The position numbers and the translations under genes were made by a program. From Mucilaginibacter rubeus (GTDB taxonomy: Bacteria; Bacteroidota; Bacteroidia; Sphingobacteriales; Sphingobacteriaceae): a DNA stretch of 64,000 nucleotides. The notes under the pieces were generated by a model, which was not told the origin of the DNA, did not search any database, and saw only the letters and a list, made by a program, of their open reading frames with translations. The stretch lies in the NCBI RefSeq assembly GCF_014643835.1, contig NZ_BMKD01000001.1, forward strand, positions 744,001 through 808,000, written 5' to 3'. Below are positions 7,860-17,500 of the stretch, one piece after another. The stretch's first letter is position 1, and the number at the start of each line of letters is the position of its first letter.

Positions 7860-8837
7860 TTATGCTGAAGCTTTATATTCTTTAACGGCTGCTATTAATT
7901 TAGGGAGTACTTCAAACGCGTCGCCCACAATTCCGTAATCTGCCACCTTAAAAAACGGTGCTTCCGGATCTTTGTTTATGACTACAATAACTTTTGATGA
8001 ACTTACCCCGGCCAGGTGTTGAATTGCACCTGAAATACCGACTGCAATATACAAATTTGGACTGACAGCTATACCGGTTTGTCCAACGTGTTCGCTATGC
8101 GGCCTCCAGCCAGCATCTGATACAGGTTTTGAACATGCAGTAGCTGCGCCTAAAAGTTCGGCAAGTTCTTCTATCATGCCCCAGTTTTCGGGGCCTTTTA
8201 AACCGCGACCGCCCGAAACAACGATTTCAGCATCAGGCAATGAAACTTTATCCGTTGAACGAACGATTTCTTTAATCATCGCCTTAAAGTCTGAAGCTTT
8301 AGTTTCAACACTAAAGTCCTCAACCTGGGCAGTACCGCCAGTTTCAACAACTTTATAAGAGTTGGGCACAAGCGCAATAACTTTTATGGCGGAGGTAAGC
8401 TCGACAGTTGCGAAAGCTTTACCTGAAAATGCTGTCTTTTTTACTTTAAACGAGCCGCCTGTCTGTTCAGGTAAAGCAACCGCTCCGTCGGCAACACCGG
8501 CTTCCAGTTTAACACCTATCCGGGGCGCTAAACCACGACCCGAAAATGTGTTTGATAGTACCACAACAGCCGAACCTTCTTTTTTGGCCGCCTCGGCTAT
8601 GACAGAGGCGTAGGCCTGGTTTACAAATTCCTTCAATTTATCTCCTGATACATTAAGCACTTTATCTACACCGTATTTACTTAATAAAGCTAATTCGGTG
8701 GCGTCAACGTTGCCTATTGAAACAGCGGTAAGGGAAGTATTATTTTGATCGGCAATGGCGCGGGCATAAGAAACGGCTTCAAAAACTGATTTCTTGAATT
8801 TGCCCCCGGTATTTTCCGCATATATTAAAACTGACAT
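7860..8837 (-). CDS. etfA: Electron transfer flavoprotein subunit alpha
   Basis: The protein is 325 residues, the usual length. The N-terminal ETF domain is followed by the C-terminal FAD-binding domain with SGGRGLKGPENWGMIEELA, GWRPHSEHVGQTG and AVGISGAIQHLAG, all standard EtfA landmarks. With EtfB it shuttles electrons from acyl-CoA and related dehydrogenases to the quinone pool. It follows etfB at 29 nt on the minus strand. Confidence 0.95.
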   Translation of the reverse strand: MSVLIYAENTGGKFKKSVFEAVSYARAIADQNNTSLTAVSIGNVDATELALLSKYGVDKVLNVSGDKLKEFVNQAYASVIAEAAKKEGSAVVVLSNTFSGRGLAPRIGVKLEAGVADGAVALPEQTGGSFKVKKTAFSGKAFATVELTSAIKVIALVPNSYKVVETGGTAQVEDFSVETKASDFKAMIKEIVRSTDKVSLPDAEIVVSGGRGLKGPENWGMIEELAELLGAATACSKPVSDAGWRPHSEHVGQTGIAVSPNLYIAVGISGAIQHLAGVSSSKVIVVINKDPEAPFFKVADYGIVGDAFEVLPKLIAAVKEYKASA

Positions 8838-8866
8838 ATTTATCTGTTAATGATTTAGATCATAAT

Positions 8867-9604
8867 TTATATAACACGCGCTTCGGTATGCAGCAGCTCA
8901 ACCAGTTTAGCAGTATCATCAGCAGGTATAAGCTTCACCTGGCCGCGTGGAGCAGGTGTTTCATAACTAATGATCTCCGAAAATGTTTTTACCTCAACCG
9001 GTTCAACAACTGTAAGTGGCTTGGTTCGGGCAGACATAATGCCGCGCATATTGGGTATTTTGGGTTCGGCCACACCTTCGGCCGTACCGGCTACAAAAGG
9101 ATAGGGAATAGTTAAAACCTCTTTACCACCTTCAATCTCGCGCTCAACGGTTGCCTCTGTGTCAGCGGCATCTAATTTTTTAATGATGGATACCGATGGC
9201 AGATCAAGCAGTTCGCCAAGCATACCAGCAACTTTTGATCCATTATAATCAATAGATTCACGACCTGTCAGGATCAGATCAAAAGGATTTGATTTTACAT
9301 ATTGCGCAATCTGATATGCTACATACCAGGCATCGTGCGGTTTAGCGTTTATTCGTATCGCATCGGTAGCGCCAATGGCCAGGGCTTTACGTATAGTGGC
9401 TTCTGTATTTGCTTCCCCAACATTTATTACAGTTACTGTACCTTTACCGCCGTCGGTTAGTTCAATGGCGCGGGCAAGTGCAATTTCATCATAAGGGTTA
9501 AGTATAAACTGAACGCCGTTTGTATTAAATTGCGTGTTATTATCAGTAAAAGTTATTTTTGTGGTGGTATCAGGAACATTACTTATACATACCAGAATCT
9601 TCAT
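8867..9604 (-). CDS. etfB: Electron transfer flavoprotein subunit beta
   Basis: This 245-residue protein begins MKILVCISNVPDTTTKI, the classical EtfB start, and contains the AMP-binding ETF fold with TGRESIDYNGSKVAGMLGE and ARTKPLTVVEP. It forms the ETF dimer with EtfA. I chose the ATG at 9602-9604 over the in-frame ATG at 9622 because a perfect -7 promoter box overlaps 9620-9627, so transcription should start between them. It is the first gene of the etfB-etfA-nuclease operon and is divergent from a TPR gene. Confidence 0.95.
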   Translation of the reverse strand: MKILVCISNVPDTTTKITFTDNNTQFNTNGVQFILNPYDEIALARAIELTDGGKGTVTVINVGEANTEATIRKALAIGATDAIRINAKPHDAWYVAYQIAQYVKSNPFDLILTGRESIDYNGSKVAGMLGELLDLPSVSIIKKLDAADTEATVEREIEGGKEVLTIPYPFVAGTAEGVAEPKIPNMRGIMSARTKPLTVVEPVEVKTFSEIISYETPAPRGQVKLIPADDTAKLVELLHTEARVI

Positions 9605-9619
9605 ATCAATAGGTTTTTG

Positions 9620-9627
9620 CAAATTTA
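9620..9627 (-). promoter_or_regulatory. -7 promoter box of the etf operon
   Basis: TAAATTTG on the minus strand is an exact TAnnTTTG match, 15 nt before the chosen etfB start codon. Confidence 0.5.
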
Positions 9628-9649
9628 GTTAAAAAAGATAGAGTTTAAA

Positions 9650-9991
9650 ATGGAGTTAAGCAGATTGAATAAGCTGTTGGAATTTATAAAAAATGAACCG
9701 GATGATGAGTTTCTGAAATATGCCCTGGCAACAGAATATCTGCGTCTGAATGAGACAGATAAGGCTCTTGCTTATTATGAAGACCTGGTAAATAACCACC
9801 CCGGCTATACAGGTACCTATTATCATTTGGGTAAGCTTTATGAAGCGCTAAACCGAAAGGATGACGCCATTAAAACTTATGAAGCTGGTATGAAAGTGAC
9901 AAAAGAAAAGCGCGATAACCATGCTTTTTCTGAATTGCAGGCAGTATATAGGCAGGCAATGGGTTTTGAAGAAGACGATGACGATTATTAG
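9650..9991 (+). CDS. Small TPR-repeat protein
   Basis: The 113-residue acidic protein holds about three tetratricopeptide units, clearest at EFLKYALATEYLRLNETDKA and GTYYHLGKLYEALNRKDDA. TPR helices form protein-binding scaffolds. It lacks a signal peptide, so it is cytoplasmic. It is divergent from etfB, and nothing nearby shows its partner. Confidence 0.85.
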   Translation: MELSRLNKLLEFIKNEPDDEFLKYALATEYLRLNETDKALAYYEDLVNNHPGYTGTYYHLGKLYEALNRKDDAIKTYEAGMKVTKEKRDNHAFSELQAVYRQAMGFEEDDDDY

Positions 9992-10102
9992 TAGTTCATA
10001 GTTAATGGTTAATAGTTCATGGTAGCTCCGCAGTATTGGCTCGTCCATTTTTCGTGAATATATCTATGATCTGCCTGCTATGAACCATGATCTATGAACT
10101 AT
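9992..10102. repeat. Intergenic inverted repeats before chrA
   Basis: TAGTTCATA (9992-10000) is repeated inverted as TATGAACTA (10093-10101), with further TAGTTCATGG / CCATGATC pairs between them. This AT-rich mosaic resembles repeat-built spacers common in Bacteroidota. It may act as a weak terminator for the TPR gene. Confidence 0.5.
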
Positions 10103-10130
10103 CTGCAAAAAACTATCTGCGAATATACAA

Positions 10131-11330
10131 ATGAAGAAACGGCAACTATTATTTCTGCGGGATGTGCTAATTTATACTTTTACCGCTTTTGGCGGACCGC
10201 AGGCCCACATTGCTGTTTTGCTGCGCGAATTTGTTGAAAAACGAAAATATATTACCGAAGATGAGTTGATGGAGCTTAACGCCTTATCGCAGGTATTGCC
10301 CGGCCCTTCGTCAACCCAAACGCTGGTTGGGATAGCCTGGAAAGTGGGTGGACTTAGGCTGGCTATTATTACATTTTTAATTTGGATCCTGCCCTCGGCT
10401 ACTATTATGTGTATGGCGGCTATCAGTTACAGTATGGTTGCTAATAAGGCCAAATTTGCTCATGTAATCAGTTATGTACAGCCTATAGCGGTAGGCATAG
10501 TTGCTTATGCCACTTATACATTTGCCAATAAATTTTTGAAGACCAGGGTCAGCACCATGCTGGCTATTGGTTCACTGATTGTGACACTCATCCTTCAAAA
10601 TGCTTATGCCTTTCCGATACTCATATTGCTTGGCGGCATTATATCGTCGGCCATGGAAACCCAGCAGCATGAAAACGAATTGAGGGTAAAACTATATTCA
10701 AATGTAAATCCTAATAAAGTAGCATACTTTATAGGGATTCTGCTTTTTTTCGCTGCTTTAGGTGCGGTTGTAAATCAAACGTCCCCATTAAGTTTACCAA
10801 TCCGTTTATTTGAAAACTTTTACCGCAACGGCATCCTTATTTTTGGAGGGGGACAAGTGCTGGTACCACTCATGTATACCGAATTTGTTGAGGTTAAGCA
10901 TTACTTAAGCCGGTCGGAGTTTTTGTCGGGATATGCTTTGCAGCAGGCTTTGCCGGGGCCTACATTTTCATTTACTTCGTTTTTGGGCGGCATAACGCTT
11001 GGCAACAAAGGAAACAGCATTTGGGGGCAGGTAATTGGGAGCCTGGTTGCTGTTATTGGCATCAATACACCAGGCCTTATCCTGATCCTCTTTATTGTGC
11101 CGTTTTGGGAGGATCTGAAGAAGATTACACGTATAAAAAACTCACTGAGCGGTATAAATGCAGTAGCTGTAGGTTTTATGGCTACTGCGCTGATTTTACT
11201 GGTAAGGCCTTTTGGCTTAAATTGGACAGCCTATGCCTTAATGATCGGTACGTTCCTGGTGCTGCATTTTACCAAAATAAAAACACCGATAGTGATCATT
11301 ATCGGCGTGGTTTTAGGAATAATATTTTAG
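10131..11330 (+). CDS. chrA: Chromate transporter, CHR family (long, two-domain)
   Basis: The 399-residue protein has two homologous CHR halves. The first begins FGGPQAHIAVLLREFV and contains LPGPSSTQ; the second has FGGGQVLVPLMYTEFV and LPGPTFSF. About ten membrane segments are visible. Long-chain ChrA proteins expel chromate with protons. No ChrB regulator is present, and this subgroup may have another anion substrate. The gene seems to stand alone. Confidence 0.9.
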   Translation: MKKRQLLFLRDVLIYTFTAFGGPQAHIAVLLREFVEKRKYITEDELMELNALSQVLPGPSSTQTLVGIAWKVGGLRLAIITFLIWILPSATIMCMAAISYSMVANKAKFAHVISYVQPIAVGIVAYATYTFANKFLKTRVSTMLAIGSLIVTLILQNAYAFPILILLGGIISSAMETQQHENELRVKLYSNVNPNKVAYFIGILLFFAALGAVVNQTSPLSLPIRLFENFYRNGILIFGGGQVLVPLMYTEFVEVKHYLSRSEFLSGYALQQALPGPTFSFTSFLGGITLGNKGNSIWGQVIGSLVAVIGINTPGLILILFIVPFWEDLKKITRIKNSLSGINAVAVGFMATALILLVRPFGLNWTAYALMIGTFLVLHFTKIKTPIVIIIGVVLGIIF

Positions 11331-11360
11331 CCTCCTGGCCCCCTAAAGGGGAGGTTAGGG
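11331..11360. repeat. GC-rich short palindrome, Bacteroidota-type intergenic element
   Basis: A CCCCT-AA-AGGGG palindrome sits between CCTCC and GGAGG flanks, just after the chrA stop codon and at the broken 3' end of the methyltransferase remnant. The sequence class (CCCCCTAAAGGGG) is familiar between genes in this phylum. There is no T-run, so it is probably not a strong intrinsic terminator. Confidence 0.5.
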
Positions 11361-11710
11361 AACCCAGGGATTACTTTTAACGGCATCATATTCCACAATC
11401 AGCAATTGAGAATTACCTTTAATCCTTTCTCCAACTGTTTTATCAATTTTGGTTTATCAGCTACAAAATGCAGTGAATTTGCCATAAGCACCCCATTCAG
11501 CAACCTAACGCCGATCTGCTCATTTACAAAATCGACTTTTCTGAAATCTATTTTGACGTCATCACTAAACGCAGGAAAATGTTGTTGTGTTTTGTTGATG
11601 GCTGTAATATAACTTTCCGGAGGCAGCAAGCTTGCAAGGGCAAACCTAAATGTGCCGTTTTCGTAACCCGGATCTGCACAGCATTGTGGATGTTCACTTG
11701 TTATTCCTTT
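11355..11710 (-). pseudogene. Remnant of a class I SAM-dependent methyltransferase
   Basis: On the minus strand from 11710 the frame reads a degraded motif I (ENGTFRFALASLLPPESYIT), then KIDFRKVDF and LLNGVLMANSLHFVADKP, followed by KQLEKGLK. At that point the frame shifts and continues in another frame as SQLLIVEYDAVKSNPWVP before a stop at 11355-11357. Intact relatives continue after NPWVP and have about 80 more residues before motif I; both ends are missing and there is no start codon. The 3' break coincides with the GC-rich palindrome at 11331-11360. The family assignment rests on motif order and is moderately sure. Confidence 0.65.
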
Positions 11711-11756
11711 TTATAAGCGCTATAGCTCCGGGCTGTTGCAGGCCTGAAATGAGGAT

Positions 11757-12155
11757 CTAAAACTCTTCGGCCGTGCTACGGCTGTCAATAAAGGGCGAAC
11801 TATAAAGATTTATAATTAAAAGCTTGTAATCAACGATGAAAGTCCATTCTGATGTTTGATTTTTTTTATGGGTAACCAGGTCTTCGCAGCCGAACGCATA
11901 GTCGATATCTAATACTATCCGGAAACTTCCCTGGCCTGTGTTCTCATCAAATTTGATCCTGTCGAAATTTAAACGGGTTACTTCCGGCGAACCTTCCGGC
12001 CTGAATTCGCGCTCAAGCGCATGTTTAAGCTGTTCGTAGTTTGCTGAAAGAGGCTTAAATATAACATTCAGAAAACTTAACAAGCTGGCAGGTTCATCCT
12101 TTAGCTCATCGAGCTGCCCTTTGTGAAGTTTAATTTGCAAGCTGTTTATCATCAA
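11757..12155 (-). CDS. Conserved-looking hypothetical protein
   Basis: I do not recognise this 132-residue protein. It has no signal peptide or membrane segment. The N-terminal part is helical and acidic (KGQLDELKDEPASLLSFLN); the rest reads as a beta-rich domain (GQGSFRIVLDIDYAFGCED, EWTFIVDYKLLIINLYSSP), which could be a small alpha/beta fold. It is isolated, between the methyltransferase remnant and the sigma factor locus. A second in-frame ATG one codon later is an equal start candidate. Confidence 0.6.
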   Translation of the reverse strand: MMINSLQIKLHKGQLDELKDEPASLLSFLNVIFKPLSANYEQLKHALEREFRPEGSPEVTRLNFDRIKFDENTGQGSFRIVLDIDYAFGCEDLVTHKKNQTSEWTFIVDYKLLIINLYSSPFIDSRSTAEEF

Positions 12156-12599
12156 AACAAAATTAAAAACAAAGCCGGATTAAATGAAATGCGAAATAGA
12201 ACGAGTGTTTTTGCGCATTTTGTAAAAAAAAGAGCCGGATAAATTTTGATGCCGAACTGGATATCCTAAGTTAAAAAGAATTAAAAGAGGAATGCCTTAT
12301 TTTTATTTTTTAATTGTTTTTATTACAATAATTACTAAATGAAATCGATTGCTTTTGAATATTTTTCAAAACCAAAGTATGTCCCGTTTCTTAGGATGTA
12401 TCAAGAATGTCTCCGCTATAAATCTTAACTTTTAAATGGCCCGTTTAGTAAAAAAGGCTTGTTAGAGATCCTGGTTTTGAGTAAAGTGATGATTTTTTAA
12501 TATTTTTTTAATAATTGTTGTTTTGACAATAAAAGTTTTTACATTTAGCTTTCTATAGTAGCCCAACCTATTTAATTATAAACCAGTTAAGACCAATTC
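12156..12599 (+). promoter_or_regulatory. Long AT-rich spacer with probable promoter of the sigma/FecR/SusCD locus
   Basis: No ORF, RNA gene or strong hairpin is visible in this 444-base gap. A TTG (12518-12520) lies 19 bases before TACATTTA (12540-12547), one mismatch from TAnnTTTG with the spacing typical of Bacteroidota, 53 bases upstream of the sigma factor ATG. Confidence 0.4.
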
Positions 12600-13130
12600 A
12601 TGGAGATTTTGAACGATGCTCATATTATTGAGCAATTAAAATTGGGGAACAAGGAGGCCTTTGAAGCAGTATTTAAAAAATACTATAAGCTGCTTAATGT
12701 ATCGGCCTTTTATATTTTACGGGATGAAATGGAAGCTGAAGATACCGTTCAGGGTTTTTTTGTTGATCTTTGGGAAAGACAATTATATACCAATATTAAT
12801 TCGTCATTAAAAGCTTATTTAACTACAGCAATCCGTAACAGATGCCTCAAAAAAGTTGAAAGCGAAACACGAACGCAAAAAAAATTGGTAGATTATAAAT
12901 ATACACTTACCGAAATAGAGGAGGAAGAAACACCTGTACCGGAAATTTATCCTGAAAAAGTGCTGGCCGATTTGTCGATACAGCGGATGCAGGCTTTTAC
13001 GCTGGTGCATTATGAGCATAAAAAGTATAAAGATGCGGCCCTTGAAATGGGCATTAGCATAAATTCTTTGAAAACTCATTTAAAACTGGCAATAAAAACT
13101 TTAAAAGAAGGGTTAAAGAGTGCCAAATAA
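12600..13130 (+). CDS. ECF RNA polymerase sigma factor (SusCD-locus type)
   Basis: The 176-residue protein has sigma region 2 (KEAFEAVFKKYYKLLNVSAF, EAEDTVQGFFVDLWE) and region 4 with the helix-turn-helix DAALEMGISINSLKTHLKLA. It lacks regions 1 and 3, as ECF factors do. In Bacteroidota such factors are held by an inner-membrane FecR anti-sigma factor and released when a SusC-type receptor binds its substrate. The FecR gene follows at 37 nt and SusC two genes on. Confidence 0.92.
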   Translation: MEILNDAHIIEQLKLGNKEAFEAVFKKYYKLLNVSAFYILRDEMEAEDTVQGFFVDLWERQLYTNINSSLKAYLTTAIRNRCLKKVESETRTQKKLVDYKYTLTEIEEEETPVPEIYPEKVLADLSIQRMQAFTLVHYEHKKYKDAALEMGISINSLKTHLKLAIKTLKEGLKSAK

Positions 13131-13167
13131 GTTCACCCTTTTTATCCATAATGAGGTCTTATAAATA

Positions 13168-14313
13168 ATGACATACAATAAAGCGTATTTTCAGGAACTG
13201 ATAATTGAGCAAATTACAGGCGTAATAAGTGAGGAAGACAGTCATTTGCTTGAACAGGCTATACAAAATGATCCCCGGATTAAACAACTGTGGGATGAAA
13301 TGCAACAGGTACTTACTTCAAATAAAGCTCAAACCTTCTTTAATAATATTGATGAAAATAAAGCCTGGGATACAATCCAGGCCGAAATAAAGCCGGTGCG
13401 ATCGATCAGGCCTGGCTGGGCAGGCGCAGTAAAATGGCTTTCTGTAGCAGCTTTATTATGCATCGCGTTTACCGCAGGATATTATTGGCGGCAAATGCCT
13501 GTTAATGCTCTTGTTGCTGCAAAAAAGAATCTTAAAACACCGGCCATTGAGCTACGATTGGCAAACGGGCAGCATATCAACCTGTCTGATACCAGCAAAA
13601 AGGTGATCAATATGTCGTTTGCTCATTTAAAGAAAAGTGTTAACGGTTTAAGTTACCAGGTGGATAATAGTAAAAGTGAAGAGTGGAGCACACTCGTTAT
13701 TCCTTCAAAATTAAACTACCGGATAGTACTTTCAGACGGTACACAGGTTTGGTTAAATTCTGTATCAAGCCTGCGCTTCCCGTTTTCATTTTTAGGCAAA
13801 ACCAGGGAAGTGTACTTAACAGGCGAAGCTTTTTTTAAAGTTGCAAAAAATGCTGCCCACCCGTTTATAGTTCATACAGGCCAAACTGATGTAAAAGTTT
13901 TAGGTACTGAGTTTAACGTAAATACTTATCATGCCGGTGAAACAGTAACTTCGTTGGTTGAAGGCTCGGTATCAACAAGCGGTCAGGATAAACAAAAAAT
14001 GCTTTTACAACCTGGCTACCAAGCTGTTTATACATCGGGGGCTGGGTTTCGGGCCCAACCATTTGATTCTGCTGTTGAACTGGCCTGGATGAATGATATT
14101 TATTATTTCCATAACATTAAACTTCACGATATAAGCGATGTGCTGCTCCGCTGGTTTGATGTAAAAGTGGTTTTTGACGATCCAGCGAAAGCCGACGAAG
14201 CATTTAGTGGTGCTATTCAAAAAAACAAACCAATTGAAGTTTTCATTCAAAATATTAAAGCATCTGCAGGAGTTTCGGCCCTTTTAAAGGAAGGGGTTTT
14301 ACACATCAGGTAA
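13168..14313 (+). CDS. FecR-family anti-sigma factor
   Basis: The 381-residue protein has a cytoplasmic N-terminus (1-85) that should bind the sigma factor, one membrane helix (about 88-107, LSVAALLCIAFTAGYYW), and a periplasmic FecR domain. That domain contains LSDGTQVWLNSVSSLRFP and VYLTGEAFFKVAKNAAHPF. The C-terminal DUF4974-like part (YFHNIKLHDISDVLLRWFDVK) has the STN-like fold thought to receive the receptor signal. It lies between the ECF sigma and SusC genes. Confidence 0.92.
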   Translation: MTYNKAYFQELIIEQITGVISEEDSHLLEQAIQNDPRIKQLWDEMQQVLTSNKAQTFFNNIDENKAWDTIQAEIKPVRSIRPGWAGAVKWLSVAALLCIAFTAGYYWRQMPVNALVAAKKNLKTPAIELRLANGQHINLSDTSKKVINMSFAHLKKSVNGLSYQVDNSKSEEWSTLVIPSKLNYRIVLSDGTQVWLNSVSSLRFPFSFLGKTREVYLTGEAFFKVAKNAAHPFIVHTGQTDVKVLGTEFNVNTYHAGETVTSLVEGSVSTSGQDKQKMLLQPGYQAVYTSGAGFRAQPFDSAVELAWMNDIYYFHNIKLHDISDVLLRWFDVKVVFDDPAKADEAFSGAIQKNKPIEVFIQNIKASAGVSALLKEGVLHIR

Positions 14314-14552
14314 GAAAGCGCCACGGTTAAACCACAACCTGTTTCCCGGTTATTTAATGCCTGGCCCTTAAGCGCCATGGGAATCATTTGCCCTTGTTTG
14401 TCAAATGGGTAGCATTAGTAATGCATTGAAATAGTGTTGATTAACAATGTTTGTTTTTCATTGTAATAAAAAAAATACAATTTTTCTTGTTTCCGTTCAC
14501 CCGTTTTAGCAGGAACAGGTCTTAGAGAAAACCAATCGTAAACCCAATAAAT

Positions 14553-17500
14553 ATGGAGAGAATTCTATTCAGCCGGCGGCTTATACTGCCCTTTATTTTT
14601 CTTTTATTGGTAACCCGGTATAGCGCTGTACAAGCGCAGGGTACTGGACCAATAACACTTAAAAAGGCTAACATCAGTTTGGCCGATGTATTTAAATCAA
14701 TCAAAAAGCAAACGGGCCTAACCGTTTTTTACAGTAACACTCTTTTGAATGACAAAGAATTGGTTACTGTTGATTTTAAAAACGCTGAACTGAAAGAAGT
14801 GTTCGGCGTTCTTTTGAAAGGAAAAAACCTGAATTATGTAGTGCGTGACCAACTCGTTGTTATTGAAAAGAGCGAACCCGCGCCCGTTGTAAACCCTCCC
14901 AAAAAAGAACCTGCAGGAGCCGTCGTTCCTAAAAAAGTGCAGGGGATTGTTTCTGACGACAAAGGCCTTACTTTACCAGGTGTAAGTGTTAAGGTTAAGG
15001 GAACCATGAACGGCACACAGTCAGACATGGATGGAAAGTACACTCTTAATTTAAAGGAAGGCGGAGGGTCAATTATTGTATTTTCATTTGTGGGATCAAA
15101 ATCGCAGGAATTTGATCTTGCAAACTATTCTCCATCAGCCGGCGGCGTTTATAAAATTAATGTGCAAATGGGCGCTGATAAAAATGGCCTTGAAGAAGTT
15201 ACCGTAGTTGCCTACGGTACGCAAAAAAAGGCGAGCCTTGTTAGTTCGATTACCTCTATAAACCCTAAACAGCTCAAGGGGCCGTCAAGTAACCTTACCA
15301 CCATGTTGGCAGGCGTTGTACCGGGGATGATCTCTTACCAAAGAAGCGGTGAACCGGGTGCTGATAATGCCCAGTTCTTTATCAGGGGCGTGGGTACGTT
15401 TGGAGCTGGTAAGGTTGATCCGCTGATATTGATCGATGGTATTGAAATGGGCACCACCGATCTGGCAAGGCTTCAACCGGATGACATATCGGGCTTTTCG
15501 GTGCTGAAGGACGCTACAGCCTCATCACTATATGGTGCAAGGGGGGCAAACGGTGTAATATTGGTTACAACTAAGCGTGGTGAGACGGGGGCTGTAAAAT
15601 TCAATATCCGCGGTGAAAATTCAACATCATCAAACGTTAAGAATATTGATCTGGCCGATAATATTAGTTACATGACATTGGCTAATGAAGCGGTACTTAC
15701 CCGTAATCCGCTGGGCATCTTGCCTTATTCGCAAAATAAAATAGACCATACTGCAAAAGGTGATGACCCGCTGTTATATCCCAGTAATAATTGGATCAAG
15801 CAGTTGATCAAAACCAAAACCAATAACCAACGGTTTAATATGAACGCCAGCGGCGGGTCAGAAAAAGCTAAGTACTATCTGGCCATGACCTATAATATTG
15901 ATAATGGCAACCTGGCCGAGAACAGCCTTAACAATTTCAGCAATAACATTAAGCTGCAATCATATTCTCTTTTATCAAATACAACTTTAAACCTTACTAA
16001 AACCACTGAGGCGGTGGTGAGCTTAAAAGGCCAGTTTGATAGTTATCATGGGCCTATCGGCGGTGGTGGTTACACTTTTTTAAACGCCCTTTGGAGTAAC
16101 CCTGTCGCTTTTCCGGCAATTTATCCGGGTAATTTGCTGCCATATGTAAATCACCCGCTTTTCGGTAATGCCATTATACCTGGTGGCGGTTTGTATATGA
16201 ATCCTTATGCGCAATCCCTGTCTGGTTTCCAAAGCTCAAATACCAGCACACTGACAGCGCAATTAAGCTTAAGTCAAAAGCTTGATTTTATAACGCAGGG
16301 TTTATCGGCAAGGGCAATGGCGTATACTACGCGTTATTCATACTTCACTGTTTCACGTCAGTATAGTCCTTATTATTACCAATCGGATGTAGTTAACGGA
16401 ACGTTTAATGGCTTAACGCTACTTAATAACGGTTTGGCAGGCAGCAGCATTGGCAATACGCCAACCGAATATTTGACTTATAATCAAGATCCGGCGTTAA
16501 ATGTTTCTAATTCCATAGCTTACATTGAAACGGCGGTAACCTATAACCGCACCTTTGCTCAAAAACATGCTGTTAGCGGGTTACTGATCGGGACTATGCG
16601 TAACTATCTTACAGGTAATGCCAAAACATTACAATTATCATTGCCGTCACGTAATCAAGGGGTATCGGGCAGGTTTACCTATGGTTATGATAACCGGTAT
16701 CTGTTTGAGTTTAACTTTGGTTACAATGGGTCTGAGCGTTTTGCAAGTAATCATCGTTTTGGTTTTTTCCCGTCTGTGGGTGCGGGTTGGGTAGTGTCGA
16801 ACGAGAAGTTTTTTGAGCCATTACTTTCAACTATTGATAATCTTAAATTCAGGGTTACCTATGGTTTAGTAGGTAATGATCAGATCGGAAAGCCGGAAGA
16901 TCGGTTTTTCTATTTGTCTGACGTTAGTTTAAATAATGGCGCCTATGGCCAGTTTGGTACCAACTACCTATATAGCAGGCCGGGCGTAGCTACCAGACGT
17001 TATGAAAATCAGAATATTACCTGGGAGCAATCAAGGCAAACTAACCTCGGTATGGATTTAACTGTGGCCAAAAACTTCACCTTAACAGTTGATGCCTACC
17101 AACAAAAACGTGACAATATTTTAATGGTACGCAGCACCATCCCAACCTCTATGGGTTTGCAAGCTGATATATCTTCAAACGCAGGTAAATCATCCAGTAA
17201 AGGTGTGGACATTGCTATGGATTACAAGAAAAACTTTAACAACTCTTTCTGGATCCAATCGCGCGGTACGCTTACTTATGCTAAGAGCAAGCTGTTGAAA
17301 AATGAAGAACCTGTTTACCCAAATAACCTTCAATACCTGAGCAAAGTAGGTAATTCCTTAAGCCAGATATATGGCCTTATAGCCGAGCGGTTATTTATTG
17401 ACAATGTAGAGGTAGCCAACTCGCCCGTCCAAAGCTTTGGCGACTATAAAGCCGGCGATATTAAATACCGCGACATGAATGGCGATGGAAAAATAACCAG

